Source: Undaria pinnatifida
Taxonomy: Eukaryota; Sar; Phaeophyceae; Laminariales; Alariaceae
Direction of reading: 5' to 3'
Assembly (NCBI GenBank): GCA_012845835.1
Contig: JABAKD010000021.1
Location: 4,150,206-4,214,205 of the forward strand
DNA: 64,000 nt
In this document: positions 23,918 to 35,129 of the stretch, piece after piece
How the letters are laid out: the number at the start of each line of letters is the position of its first letter
Numbering within the stretch: position 1 is the stretch's first letter
Made by a program: the position numbers and the translations under genes
Notes under the pieces: generated by a model
What the model was told of the DNA's origin: nothing
Databases searched by the model: none
Seen by the model: only the letters and a program-made list of their open reading frames with translations

Positions 23918-24001
23918 CTACGATACAACTGGAAACGCTTTTGTTTGGGGACAAGTTTACTTGATTATAGTATAGGGAGGGATTTGGGGGCTCTAAAGGA
24001 G
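23918..24001 (+). mobile_element. R1 element, 5' end lost
   Basis: ACAACTGGAAACGCTTTTG to GGATTTGGGGGCTCTAAAGG, lying 10 bp after the R5 tail. Both flanking TTAA motifs are missing. Confidence 0.7.
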
Positions 24002-24107
24002 CTGCTATGCTGCTGTACGACGAGTGAGTACCGAAATAGCAACTATATACATCGAGATTGCGTGTATTCCAGCATGCAAAAGCGGTAAACCTCTTCAGAA
24101 TCTACTA

Positions 24108-24111
24108 ATAT

Positions 24112-24145
<34 letters not shown>

Positions 24146-24152
24146 GCTACTG

Positions 24153-24186
<34 letters not shown>

Positions 24187-24220
24187 ACTACTACACTACT
24201 ACTACTACTGCTGCTACTAG

Positions 24221-24256
<36 letters not shown>

Positions 24257-24352
24257 CACTACTACTACTACTACTACTACACTACTACTACTACTGCTGC
24301 TACTAGTACTACTACTACTAAACTACCACTACTACTACTACTACTACTAACT
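24108..24352 (+). repeat. (CTA)n microsatellite, imperfect, ~245 bp
   Basis: ACT/CTA triplets with CTG, CTAG and CCA interruptions, open in several frames (poly-Leu/Thr/Tyr). Confidence 0.95.
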
Positions 24353-24402
24353 AACAGGAATCATACGACAGCAACAACAGCAGCACAGCACCAGCTATAG
24401 AC

Positions 24403-24438
<36 letters not shown>

Positions 24439-24741
24439 ACACTTTCACTTTCCAGCTTCTGGACAAGCCGTGGTCACAGGTAGGTGTCATCCCTTCTCCT
24501 CCCCGGTTCTTGCCTTCAATTTTTATCGCGCATAGGGTTCAGCAATCCCACTGCTCGTCGATTGTTCATCGAATGTTGCTAACTCACGCTCTCGCGCTTT
24601 CCGCAAGTCAATTTGTCCACAAGAAAAAGTCCCAACGAATTTATACGAGTATGCACTCGGCGGGGCTCGAACTCACGAAACTGACCTATAGCAGGCTCGA
24701 GGATAACCTGATACGCCACCGGGGCGACCGGTTACTATTAG
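24403..24741 (-). mobile_element. R5 SINE, full length, inverse
   Basis: The T run at 24403-24436 is the complement of the A tail. The body follows (CAGCTTCTGGACAAGCCGTG, GGGTTCAGCAATCCCACTGC). The tRNA-like head is at 24660-24741, with box B as GGGGCTCGAACTC and box A as CCTGATACGCCACC. Confidence 0.85.
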
Positions 24742-24857
24742 TCTAGACTAAATATAATAAACGACAGACAGAGACCGCTGTCGCATCGTGAAAGCTTGTC
24801 AGACTGACAATTTTTGTAAGTTTTAACGTGTTCATTTTGCCGTGCATACATACACAC

Positions 24858-24972
24858 ATACATGCTGCTGTGCTGCTGCTGCTGCTGCTGCTGCTGCCGC
24901 TGTCGCTGCCACCGCTGCTGCAGCTGTTCCTGCTGCTGCTGCGGCTGCTGCTGCTGCTGCTGCTGCTGTTAT
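24858..24972 (+). repeat. (CTG)n microsatellite, imperfect
   Basis: CTG triplets interrupted by CCGCTGTCGC and CAGCTGTTC. CTG/CTGTTG richness continues to about 25.2 kb. 24.97-25.35 kb holds AT-rich sequence with no gene seen. Confidence 0.9.
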
Positions 24973-25477
24973 GGTGGTTTTCTATCGTCGTAATAAATAA
25001 TCATTGATGGTCTTGTTGCTGCCGTTACTGTTATAATAATTGCTGTTGCGTGGCTGCCTTCCTTGTTGATATTAAATGATACCTACCTGTGGTATACTTT
25101 TAGTTCGCTCTTAGTCTATCAAAAAATAATGGTCATGATTGCCTGTTGTTGTTGTGTTGCATCGTTGCTGAAGATAATAATGTTTTTAAAATTTTGCTGT
25201 AGACTAGTAGCCTAGGGTTTGTTGTGGCGTCTGTCGTCTTTTCTTGCGTTTAATCTTTCGTGCGGTTCGTTGGCATTTATTTTTATTTTAAAATTTTATA
25301 AAAATACTTCAAGGACGTCGTCGTCAGCCATGAGTTCGACGAATTTCAGGTCAATACTCATCTTTGCAAGCTGAGTTGTTGGTTATCATGTTTGCCCACA
25401 CAGGAAGATATCAATCACACACACAGAACTTCGGGAGGGGGGTGGGGCGAGTGCTCACTTATTATTCCATGAATGCA

Positions 25478-25672
25478 TGGTTTGGTTGTAGACGTGTAGG
25501 GCCACATCGACCGTCCTCGCATTCCTACAATGCTGACGGAGCACGTCGGATTTCCACCGACGAGGCAGACATTGATTGCGTGGACCAAAAGCGCGAAGCG
25601 CCGTGAAGTGTTCGGCGAATCGCGGAGTGGGATGGAATAATCCCATGTCCCCGGCATTTTCCCTCGCCACAT
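25478..25672 (-). repeat. R8 copy without clear poly(C) tail
   Basis: GCATTCCTACAATGCTGACG, GAGCACGTCGGATTTCCACC and GCGCGAAGCGCCGTGAAGTG are the R8 signature in inverse orientation. Confidence 0.7.
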
Positions 25673-25805
25673 ACATTATCACACACACCACACCACCACA
25701 CAAGCATTGTCAACACATAGATCTCTCTGCCTGTAACAACAACAAGCAGGTAGGTGGGGGGCGGGTACACAAAAAACACGCCTCGGGTATATACTTGTTA
25801 CTCGT

Positions 25806-26236
25806 ATGAGGCCTGGTTTGGGTAAGCTATTTGTTAACCTTCTTTTGCAAGTGGTCTCAAAACGGACTAATACCCATTAGTCTAGTCTATCTATTAATAG
25901 TCTACTAGATAGACTAATACCTTAACAAATTACGTCGTCGACAGACCATATTTTTTTCGGGGGTGTATGCAGTGGGTTCAAATCCACCAAAATAAAACTT
26001 TTTCAGACTTTTTCCCGTGTCGAACTTGATAAAAAAGACTCTCCCCGGTATACCCAGGAATTGAAACCGCTTGGATATTGACAGGTCGGCCCGTATATAC
26101 GGCCGACGTGGCATCCCGCCGTTTCAGGGGGGGAGAGTGTTATAAGGCTTACTTTGGGTAGTAAGCTATTATTAGACTAGTCTATTGGTTAACCTTTTGC
26201 AAGTGGTCAAACAGACTAATAGACTTACTTAATTTT
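25806..26236 (+). mobile_element. R6 A-B-A element
   Basis: Box A (TTTGGGTAAGCTAT, GCAAGTGGTC, ACGGACTAATACC) occurs at 25.81-25.92 kb and again as a direct repeat at 26.14-26.24 kb. Between them lies box B: ACGTCGTCGACAGACCAT, GGGTTCAAATCC, CCGTTTCAGGGGGGGAGAG. The left box A holds a small inverted insertion of AGACTAAT/ATTAGTCT. Confidence 0.75.
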
Positions 26237-27110
26237 GTATTTCTCAGGGATTGCCCATCCCTGGCCTCTCAGAGCTCCAACTTCCATATTACTTGCGGAG
26301 CAATTCCAGCTTTTCTTTGCTTTCCTGTTTCCAGCTTCGTTCGATATACGAAACGCCAATATAATAGTACATACCGGTACTACTACATCAGGTTTGTACG
26401 TACCATCAGATACTACGCTGTTGGATCACATGCACGCCCAGCTCAGATCAATCCGGCTATATAGGGCCCAGCAGCGCAGCGTAGCGCCGTGCGGAGCCGT
26501 GCGGAGCCATGCGGTGCGGTGCCGTGCCCTTCGCTGCGGTGCTGTGTCGCTGCGCTGTGTGCTTTCTTTCGAACATAGAGCAGTACCGGGTATAATGCGT
26601 GTGTTGTTGTGTACGGAGTACTACTTTTCCTCTTTTTTCTTTTTCTATAGACTCGTATGTATTTGATCTTTCACGGCCCCCTGTTTTTTCCCCCACGCAA
26701 ATTACCCCCGTACTGCCGATCAGAACGTAACACCGGTAACAAAAGCACACAGCACAGCTGAGCACAACCGGGCAATTTGCTCTGCACAAGCAGCTCTTGG
26801 CATTATCAATTCGCTGTTCGCACCAAATCGTGGGCCTCTTCTTTCTACCCCCTTTACACAGTCTATGTTTTTAGTTGCATTCTTCCTTGCCTTGCGCGAG
26901 CGTAGCGGGCGGCGTCAGCCGCCCGCGGAGCGGAGCCCTTGTAGACCTTAACATAATGTTGGGTGGAGCCACAACGAGCGCTGTGCTTGCTGTAATCTCG
27001 TCGAATGAACAAACAAACACAGATAGATGATGAGCCACACACTACACACCTGCAAGGCGCACAAACGATTAAAAGAAGTACCGAAAACAAAGCGTCACAC
27101 ACGAGTAAAC
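26235..27110. other. No gene seen
   Basis: Contains a GTGCGG/GCGGTGC-rich short tandem at 26.47-26.56 kb and a GC hairpin GGGCGGCGTCAGCCGCCC at about 26.91 kb. The open frame of 143 codons crosses the tandem and has no domain. Confidence 0.35.
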
Positions 27111-27125
27111 CACAACACGTAACAA

Positions 27126-27127
27126 TC

Positions 27128-27173
<46 letters not shown>
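27126..27173 (+). repeat. (AAT)n microsatellite
   Basis: About 16 AAT units, followed by C- and G-homopolymer-rich sequence to 27.33 kb. Confidence 0.95.
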
Positions 27174-27775
27174 GATCCTGCTTCCTACACAGGTAGTCTA
27201 TGCATCAAGCAACCCCCCCCGCCCCCCGCCCCCCCGGCGGAGGGGAGAAGGGGGGGGGGATATGAGAGCCCCACCTATCCCCCTCCCTCTCATCCCCCCC
27301 TTCCCCCCCTCCCGCCCAGATTCCCCCCGTCCCCTTTTCTACGCGTATGAGAGCCCTTGGCGTATGCTTGATGATGACCGGAACCACAATGTTGATAACA
27401 AAACATCTCCATGTGATGAGTATTCATAATTAGTGCCGAGCCGTGCTGCGATATGTAGGAAGACCCAGCGAGCGGTAATATCCCTTCCTAGCCCACAACT
27501 TCTTGTTTATTTTCAGGATAACGGCGGCGATCCTCAAGCGATGAGGAACTATATACCCCACCTCTATGTGGGACTGCTGCGTCTCGTTCTAGCGTATCAC
27601 AGCCATTATAGTATTGTAGACAAAAGGCTACGGCACGAGCGTCACGTCGTTAGGGGCCTATTTTTTGGCAGTAGTGGGTCGGGGTCTCTCGCGCGAGTGA
27701 CCCCCCCCCTTCCTATTCCTTTTCCTTTTCGGCCTTCACCTCTCAGTGCTGCTTTATTTAGTTTCGCGATATCTC

Positions 27776-28063
27776 TAGACTGATTCTACGACAGCCCCCC
27801 CCCAAAAAAACATTGATTATATTATTTAACAAAACGTTTCAGGGCTGCTCGACACAATCAAGGAAGCAAGATTGCTATTATTTTCAGAAAACTGCCCCCA
27901 TGTATGTTCTGTTGCGCACAAAAAGGTCTGTCGAGATCGATGGCGTCGGGGTGTCGAGGGACACTCCACCGTTTTTTTTTTTCAGGAGATACGACCGGGA
28001 GCTGGTTTTGAAACCGGCGATTTTGGTAAAGAAAAGTTGGGGCGGGGCTATACCGTAGAACGA
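27776..28063 (-). mobile_element. R3 inverted-repeat element, ~290 bp
   Basis: Ends ATTCTACGACAGCCCCCCC and GGGGCTATACCGTAGAAC are inverted repeats of the form TTCTACGRYAGCCC. The core is TTTCAGGAGATACGACCGGG, AGCTGGTTTTGAAACCGGCG. Other copies: 34.53, 43.64, 45.11 (plus) and 46.15 kb (minus). No coding capacity. Confidence 0.8.
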
Positions 28064-28616
28064 CTATTAAATAGATATAAACCCTCAATGGAATGCTATA
28101 AGCTGGCGATCCACCAAAAAAGAATGACCAACTTAAACTCCTTTCTTATGTGAAGTACAGAGTCACTAGTCTGGGGTGGCTCAACCCAGGTATGTTTGGT
28201 GAAAGACCAAGCAAGGCTGCGGTACAGGGGGGGGGGGACCTTTTTCGACGTTTCTTTTTTGCAGGAGCTCGGGATCACTCGCGCGCGAGTGACCCCCCCC
28301 GTCCCTTTTTTGCATCGTCAGCGTTGCCTGCTCTTTTCTGTTTTTGCTATATTCATATGAGACCGCGCAACGGATTAGTTAGCTCGTACTAGTAGAGCTA
28401 TAAGCTGCGCCAAATAAAGTTCCCAAGGCTAATTTTCAACAGCGAGGTACACCTGTGGGCCACCCCCCCCCCGGGGGAGTGGCTCCAACCCGGTGGTGTA
28501 AAAACGTAGGTATCCCTCCCTAGCCTCTTGGTCGAAAATGGGGATATACACCCCTAGTGCGGTAGCCTTGGTCTGCTTACAGCGTCATTCATTCGTCGTA
28601 ATACATGCCTGGTGTT

Positions 28617-28722
28617 TTAAACCCCTTTAGAGCTCCCAAAATCCCTGACGATACTGACTTCAAGTAAATTTGTCAATATTAAAAAAAACGAATTTCCAAA
28701 TGATGTACGTAAAGCCTGTTAA
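28617..28722 (-). mobile_element. R1 TTAA-ended miniature element
   Basis: TTAAACCCCTTTAGAGCTCC at one end and GTAAAGCCTGTTAA at the other, with an 8-A run inside. It lies 8 bp from the next R1 copy in the same orientation. Confidence 0.8.
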
Positions 28723-28729
28723 TAGTGTT

Positions 28730-28825
28730 TTAACCCCTTTAAAGCCCCCCCAAAACCCCTCACTATACTGACTTCAAGTAAATGTGTCCCCAGGAAAGAG
28801 TTTCCAGGTGATGTAAAGGCGTTAA
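28730..28825 (-). mobile_element. R1 TTAA-ended miniature element
   Basis: TTAACCCCTTTAAAGCCCCC and GTGATGTAAAGGCGTTAA; TTAA at both ends. Confidence 0.85.
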
Positions 28826-28829
28826 GGTG

Positions 28830-29190
28830 TTATAATAGTGGGATATCAGTCCGTTTGACGGCTTGCAAAAAGGTTAGCCAATTGCTTACCCATACCACGC
28901 CTTGTAACACTCTCCCCCCCCCCTGAAACGGCGGGATAGCAGGTCGGCCGGATGTACGGGCGGACGTGTCAATATCCAAGCGGTTTCATTTCCTGGGTAT
29001 ACCGGGGAGGAGAGTATTCCTCAACTTCGAATATGGGCCAATTAAGTCGTAAAAAAAAATTATTACCTTGGTGGATGGTAGGATTCGAACCCACGACTCG
29101 AAAAAACATGGTCCTGCCGACGACGCCATTTGTTATGGTGTTAGTGGAGTATTAGTCTAGGCTGTTTGACCGCTTGCAACTGCTTGAACG
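28830..29190 (-). mobile_element. R6 A-B-A element, inverse
   Basis: Box A fragments (GTCCGTTTGACGGCTTGCAA; TAGGCTGTTTGACCGCTTGC) flank box B in inverse orientation. Box B includes CACTCTCC(C)n TGAAACGGCGGGA, TAGGATTCGAACCCACGACT (perfect box B promoter on the minus strand) and GACGACGCCATTTGTTA. Confidence 0.75.
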
Positions 29191-29542
29191 AACTGAGCCC
29201 TATACGAGCATAAAGGCGTTAAGGTGTTAGAGGAAACCAAGGCGGCTATCGTATGGACGCACGCTACGAAACAGGGGGACACACCGTCATTTTCCTGAGG
29301 CTCAGGACTTCCTCCCTTGGGTGGGCTCTTGATATACTACCAAAAAAAACTGATCTGGAAAAGTCTAAAAGGGCTATTACTATATGTATATATCCGATGA
29401 GAAACCTCATGACCGGCTGGCACGAGGTATTCGATATCACCTCATTATCTTTTTAGAGCCGTCCATGCCGCTGCTGCAATCCCCCCCCGCCCCCCCTGCC
29501 CCCAACGCCCCCTCCTTCCCAACCACCCGCACCATCGCCTCG

Positions 29543-30058
29543 ACCTAGCACCACGCGTATAGCAAACCCCTACATCTATGCGACCTAAAGCCCTCCCCCC
29601 CCCCCCCGCCACATTCCCCCCTCCCCCTCCCCCACAAGAGGGATTCATAGTTTCCACGCACAAATTGTCCTGCCACACCTGTCCCCTCCCCCCCCTCCCC
29701 CCCTCCCGCCCCCCTTTTGATCAAAATCAGGCCCCCACGTCCTTCAAAACACCGCCCTCCCCTCGCCGGATATTCGACTTACAGGATTCACTTGATAAAC
29801 TGATGCATTTCCTTCCACAGCTGTCAGGTTTTTTCCCCCTCAGAAACAGGTTTTATAGTTTCCGCGCACAGACTGACTAACATCACCCTGTTGACCCTGA
29901 TAGCTACACTGTAGTTGCAAGGGGAGTCACCGACCTATATCCTTAATGAGGACACACAACCCGTAATTCGCGCGATCGGAGTATCACACGCAGCTTGCAA
30001 AGCTGAGTTTCGACAAAATATTCGGTCTCACAGCTGGGGTGTATTTTAATTTTTATAA
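29543..30058 (-). mobile_element. R7 element, full length
   Basis: CCTAGCACCACGCGTATAGC to TCTCACAGCTGGGGTGTATT. The right end on this strand is followed by TTTAATTTTTATAATAAG. Size is ~515 bp. C-rich sequence (29.59-29.71 kb) is part of the element. An open plus-strand frame of 100 codons (29578-29880) is shared with the copy at 37.86 kb. Confidence 0.85.
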
Positions 30059-30065
30059 TAAGATT

Positions 30066-30440
30066 AAGGGGCTGTTGCAGACACAGGCCACCCTTTGCAG
30101 GATTCTCTACTAGGCAGGTTCCACGTTGGTCACTAACTTGTACCTGGTACTAGATAAGCTCTTGTCTTAGTTCCACACACGCCGCGGACGAACTGAATAG
30201 CGTTCAATTCCGCGAGGCAAAGCACCATCCCCTTTTTCCTGTACGCACATGCCTTCACAGGCATGTAAAACCCTCTTGTCTCCAGCCATATCCCATACAT
30301 TACGCCTTTGGTTAGGCTCCCAGGGGAACACCATGACAGTAAACGACCCAAGCAAGAGCTAAATTCCGACGGTTTTATCAGTAGAGGTTGATCATTTTTT
30401 AGCAGCGCACTTCCGGCACGGGTACAGAACACTTGGAGTT
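30066..30440 (-). repeat. R13 dispersed repeat
   Basis: GGCCACCCTTTGCAGGATTC, GGCAGGTTCCACGTTGGTCA, GAACTGAATAGCGTTCAATT, GCACATGCCTTCACAGGCAT and TTAGGCTCCCAGGGGAACAC are the inverse of the copy at 51.78-52.29 kb. A third fragment is at 43.16-43.23 kb. Confidence 0.8.
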
Positions 30441-30477
30441 AGACTAGAATTTTTTGGGGGGGAGTGAAAAATGGGTA

Positions 30478-30563
30478 TAACCCCTTTAGAGCCCCAAAAT
30501 CTCTCCCCATACTAACTTCAAGTAAATTTGTCCCCAGACGGTTTCCGATTGTAAAGGCGTTAA
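30478..30563 (-). mobile_element. R1 TTAA-ended miniature element
   Basis: TAACCCCTTTAGAGCCCCAA and TTGTAAAGGCGTTAA. Confidence 0.85.
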
Positions 30564-31127
30564 GGAACCCCCCCCCTATCGTTCGGAAAAACGTTATCGT
30601 TTCCTCCAAAAAGGGGTATACCGTATACCTCTATCGCACAACAGGTACGTCTTAATACGGTACAGGGGGGTCGCTTTCAAGGAGTGGGTTTTAAGCGGCT
30701 GGCGAGTCATAACGTCGAGTCGGTCGCGACAATAGCAGAAATGTGATCTTGCGCTACTGCTGCTGCTGTATGTATTAATAGTACTTCGGCCGACGACATC
30801 GTCGCCGGTTCGCTATTAGTAACAAGCTCCGGGGAAAAAAAAAGCGCCGTGTATACTGGCACTCCTCCTTCTGGACCGCGCTCATCGGATGCCGTGCGTA
30901 TAGGACTCCATAGCCATCCCCATTATTAGCATGGCCTTGCTCGAAGGATATTCGTCCGTGTGACTGCGGGTAAAAGGTTGACCAATCATTACCCGCCGCA
31001 ACCAAGCCTCACAACACGCCCCCCTTCCCCCGCTGGAACGGCCAAGTGGCCACACCGAAAAACAAATAAATAAATCCGAAGCAGCCAACTGATACCCACG
31101 AAAGTACACGCAAGGAGCGGGAGTCCG

Positions 31128-31353
31128 TCCGCCTCTCAAGTGGTTCTTCGTAGGATGTAGCCCACCCTTCGCGCGACTCACCGAAACACCCCCACCGCGC
31201 TTCGTGTGCTCAGTGCGCACGCGATATCTGCCTGGTCGGTGAAAACCCGGCGTGCTCCATCCCGGTATTGTCGAAATGCGAGGATCAACGATTTTAAGAC
31301 TACGGCTATGCATGAAACGAATACCGCCCCCTCTTCCCCCCCCCCCGCCCCCC
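31128..31353 (+). mobile_element. R8 element with C-rich tail
   Basis: AGTGGTTCTTCGTAGGATGT, GCCTGGTCGGTGAAAACCCG, CGTGCTCCATCCCGG, AATGCGAGGATC and CTACGGCTATGCATGAA, ending in a C-rich run at 31339-31353. Confidence 0.75.
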
Positions 31354-31477
31354 TCCAGCGACGGTATAGGCGCAGGTCGGCCGCATGCACTACAGGATAA
31401 CTATCAAGAAGCAGAAAAAACTTACCCAGGCTGGTTTTCCCATACTAAAAAGGGCGTGTTGTAATCTAACTTCGGCA

Positions 31478-32003
31478 TAACCATGGATTTTCACGGGTCA
31501 GGCCATTTCTCGCGGGTCGGATCTGGTCAGCGTGGCCCGACCCGACACGTGATGGCCAAAAAATATACGCCCGACCCGACCCGTGACCTTTCGAACACCT
31601 CCTCCAGACCCGACCCGACCCGACCCGACCCGACCCGACCCGACCCGACCCGACCCGACCCGACCCGACCCGACCCGACCCGACCCGACCCGACCCGACC
31701 CGACCCGACCCGACCCGACCCGACCCGACCCGACCCGACCCGACCCGACCCGACCCGACCCGACCCGACCCGACCCGACCCGACCCGACCCGACCCGACC
31801 CGACCCGACCCGACCCGACCCGACCCGACCCGACCCGACCCGACCCGACCCGACCAGACCCGACCCGACCCGACCCGATCCAACCCGACCCGACTCGACT
31901 CGACCCGACCCGTCCTGCGGGAACTCGAAAACCTCCAGCCCGGACCCGCCGGTCGGATTTTGGCCCGTAAAAAGCCCTGGGTAGAACGCGGCTCTCGGGT
32001 TTG
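31478..32003 (+). repeat. R10 element with a ~300-bp (CCCGA)n array
   Basis: The flank GGATTTTCACGGGTCAGGCC leads into CCCGA pentamers at about 31606-31916, nearly perfect with a few substitutions near the right end (CCAGA, TCCAA, CTCGA). It is followed by GGTCGGATTTTGGCCCGTAA. All six frames are partly open because the 5-bp unit lacks stops. Confidence 0.95.
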
Positions 32004-32309
32004 TCTTGTATTCCTCTAGCATATCAGCTTGGCTTTCTTAGTTAACCTTTTTTTTTTTTCGTCAGGACCAAGGCCGGGTACCCAGTCTTTCATTACCGGG
32101 TTTTGAGACACCCACAACAAGAGTGACTCTGCACCTCGCCGACGTCAATACTGTGGGCGGATCCATATCCCCAAAATAGAAAAGCACAATAAGCTTAATT
32201 TTGATACCGCAAAACGAATAGAGGGGGGTCACTCGCGGGCGAGCGACCCCGAGCAACTGCACCCAACAACAAAAGAGCTCGAAAAAGTCGCCCCCCCCCC
32301 CCTTCCCCG

Positions 32310-32500
32310 TACCTTGGCCGCAGAGGGCGAAGCAGTTTCTTCTATGTAGTATATATGGAAGAAGCGTGATGAGCGCCCAAATGTTGGAGGTGTCTCTATT
32401 AGGAGTAGGAACGGTGCTCCGTCTCGGAAGCGATGCGTGGTCAATGGTCAAGTGGTCAAGTAAGGCTAACAACAGATGAGTACGCCCACCTTAACATGCC
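32310..32500 (+). mobile_element. R9 element
   Basis: CTTGGCCGCAGAGGGCGAAG, GAAGAAGCGTGATGAGCGCC, GGTGTCTCTATTAGGAGTAG, GGTGCTCCGTCTCGGAAGCG, ATGCGTGGTCAATGG and GATGAGTACGCCC. This is followed by a C-rich triplication of CTTAACATGCCCCC (32.49-32.53 kb) and a C run. Other copies: 54.91, 56.20, 61.04 (inverse) and 63.26 kb. Confidence 0.75.
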
Positions 32501-32767
32501 CCCCTTAACATGCCCCCCTTAACATGCCCCCCTCAATATCCCCCCCCCCCCCCCGCTATCGTACCCTTGCTTGGTCTACGGTGTCCTGTACTCAACTCGG
32601 TGGGCCTCACGGGACCGTCTTGCTGTCGTCCTGTACGGTGCGCACTGGGCCTCACGCAGTCATATCATACACATTATTATTCCTCGACATTTCCAACCAT
32701 TTTACCCCAGTGATGCCATTGGGGGACTCTGCGGCCAGTAGTATTTCGTATAGGTTTAGGTTTCATC

Positions 32768-33064
32768 GTCGCCCCGGTGGCGTATCAGGTTATCCTTCAG
32801 TTTTCGTGAGTTCTAGCCCCGCCGAGTGCATACTCGAGTATAAATTCTTTGGGACTTTTTCTCGTGCACAAATTGACTTGCGGAAAGCGCGAGAGCGTGA
32901 GTTAGCAACACTCGATGAAAAATTGACGAGCAGTGGGATTGCTGAACACTATAATATGCGCGACAAAATTTGAAGGAAAGAACCGGCAGAGAAGAAGGGA
33001 CGACACGTGTGACCATGGCTTGTCCAGAAGCTGGAAAGTAGAAGTGTGAGCGAAAAAAAAAAAA
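32768..33064 (+). mobile_element. R5 SINE, internally deleted
   Basis: GCCCCGGTGGCGTATCAGGT then a deletion between box A and box B (CTTCAGTTTTCGTGAGTTCT), followed by a complete body and A tail (33052-33064). Confidence 0.85.
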
Positions 33065-34190
33065 GAAAGAGAGTTAGGGTTAGACTTGGTTAGAGCATGG
33101 TTGAAAACACACACAACAATAGTGGAAGACCCCCGCCTCACGGGACCGCTCTTCTATTAATACTATTATAGCCGTTTTTCATGTTCGAGCGCCACGCACG
33201 CCGAAACCGTCGATCGATGCAGGCGTCGCAGTACATTACACAGGAGGAAGAGTCTTGTACCGCACGCGGCGGGCCTCACGGGATCATTCCATCTAGTTGT
33301 ATCTCTGGTTGTTCCTTTTCGAGCACGACGCCGAAACCGTCGAAGCAGGCGTCACAGCAGTTCATTTACAGAACACGTACTGCCTCCGATAATAAGAAAC
33401 TCCATTTTTTTCTGGGCCTCCTCCCCCGGCTCCCCTTGGGTAGCTCTATACCTTATCCCCCCCCCAATTATATTTTTAGCAAAATGAAATTATAAGCAAC
33501 CCGATCGATGAGTAACCCCTGACGACCCAAAACGTGTTTTTTTCTTTTTGAAGCAAAATTGAATCAATAAGCAACCCGAGATTAACAACCTCACCTCTGG
33601 CCCTCAAAAGTTTTTTTTTTTTTCCTCTTAGGTAGGGTACCTTACCGCTTTTTCGAGAAAATGGTTGCCTGTATATATGCTCCTATCCCTAACCCCGACC
33701 GAATGAAACGCCATCAACCAAATCATGTAGGGTGAACCCCCTCCGTCTCGTACTCAGTCTGCCTCAACCATCGTCTCGAAAGCGTGGTAGGCTATAACTA
33801 CTACTGTTTTCACTAGCAAAAAGAAATAAAAAGCAATATCGGGTGATGAACATACCCTTGCCCTGAAACGTGTTGTTTGATGTTTTTTTCATCCAAAGGT
33901 TAAAAGCAACCCGCGAGATGAACAGCACCTGGTCGATATTATAAAAAAGAGTAAAAACACACTTCATCCAGCGTTCTGTGAGATCAAAGATTGCTATCGT
34001 CTATATATAATATAATAGGTACAAGTATAAATACAACATTTGAGAAAAAGAAAAAAGCCAAAATACAAGGAGAGACCCGCCAAAAAAATAAGGAAATAAT
34101 AAACAAACGCGACGACACACCCCTCTCGTATTAATAGTAGCGAGCGTGTTTCTTACTTCGGAAACATGAGAAAAGCGGGGGCCATTACAC
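33065..34190. other. No gene seen; two minor repeats
   Basis: CGCCGAAACCGTCGATCGAT and CGCCGAAACCGTCGAAGCAG mark a ~170-bp tandem duplication (33.12-33.37 kb). GCAACCCGATCGATGAGTAA, GCAACCCGAGATTAACAACC and GCAACCCGCGAGATGAACAG mark a dispersed motif (33.50, 33.57, 33.91 kb; also 46.89 kb). Confidence 0.5.
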
Positions 34191-34201
34191 TGAATGACGC
34201 T

Positions 34202-34206
34202 ATTAA

Positions 34207-34243
<37 letters not shown>

Positions 34244-34246
34244 TGC

Positions 34247-34285
<39 letters not shown>

Positions 34286-34288
34286 TGC

Positions 34289-34345
<57 letters not shown>

Positions 34346-34348
34346 TGC

Positions 34349-34396
<48 letters not shown>

Positions 34397-34397
34397 T

Positions 34398-34475
<78 letters not shown>
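34202..34475 (+). repeat. (AGT)n microsatellite, ~270 bp
   Basis: AGT triplets with periodic TTGCAG or TTGTAG interruptions, so an array of arrays. Open in several frames as poly-Ser, poly-Val or poly-Tyr. Confidence 0.97.
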
Positions 34476-34527
34476 TTCGGTAGGGACCAACACTAGATGT
34501 TAAGGGCGACGAACGCTACGGTATGGA

Positions 34528-34778
34528 GCCGTTATACGGTAGCCCGTCTAACTTTTCTTCAACGAAATCGCCGGTTTTGAAACCAGCCCACGGCCGTATC
34601 TCCTGAAACACGGTGCCCTTGGCCACCTCGACGTCATCGATCGGTCGATAGTCCCTCGCGAACAAGAACATAATAATATGTGAAGATATACTTTATTAGT
34701 ATCGAGCAGCCACAAAACGTTCGCTAAAGAAAATCGCTGGTTTTTGGGCGGGTCTTAAGTCGTAGAATCAGTCTAAGG
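34528..34778 (+). mobile_element. R3 inverted-repeat element
   Basis: TATACGGTAGCCCGTC at the left, core GCCGGTTTTGAAACCAGCCC and CGTATCTCCTGAAACACGGT, right end AAGTCGTAGAATCAGTC. Confidence 0.75.
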
Positions 34779-35129
34779 GGGGTACCTCCATATTCTCACT
34801 CCATATTATCACTAGTATTCGCGACGAGTGACTCCGTCTGTACCTATCGGACAAAACTACTTAATTCGATGATAATTAAGTTTTGTCTCTTGGCGCAGCG
34901 TCGCTCGCAACTCCAATCCGGATTCGTACACAACGCAACTTTTTGGGTCTCAAGAAGAAAGATTGAGACCGCTAAATAAAGAACAAGGACAGGAAGGGGG
35001 TCAACACTCTCGCGAGTGACAGCACGCCACTCGCTGCGAAAAAATGCCCCACAAGTGACCCACCCCCAGGCGTCGCTTGGGTCGTTTTTTTTTCGCAGTG
35101 GTTCCGGGACTCGCCGCTCTCCTTTTCTT

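Noticed and set aside
29578..29880. Proline-rich 100-residue protein gene
   Set aside because: It lies wholly in the R7 repeat, and differences between copies are mostly amino-acid-changing.
31483..32022. Open frames of 118-178 codons over the GACCC array
   Set aside because: The 5-bp unit has no stop codon in any frame. Frames on both strands are open and give pure 5-residue periodic peptides.
34166..34496. Poly-Ser, poly-Val and poly-Tyr proteins
   Set aside because: Translations of one AGT microsatellite in different frames and strands.
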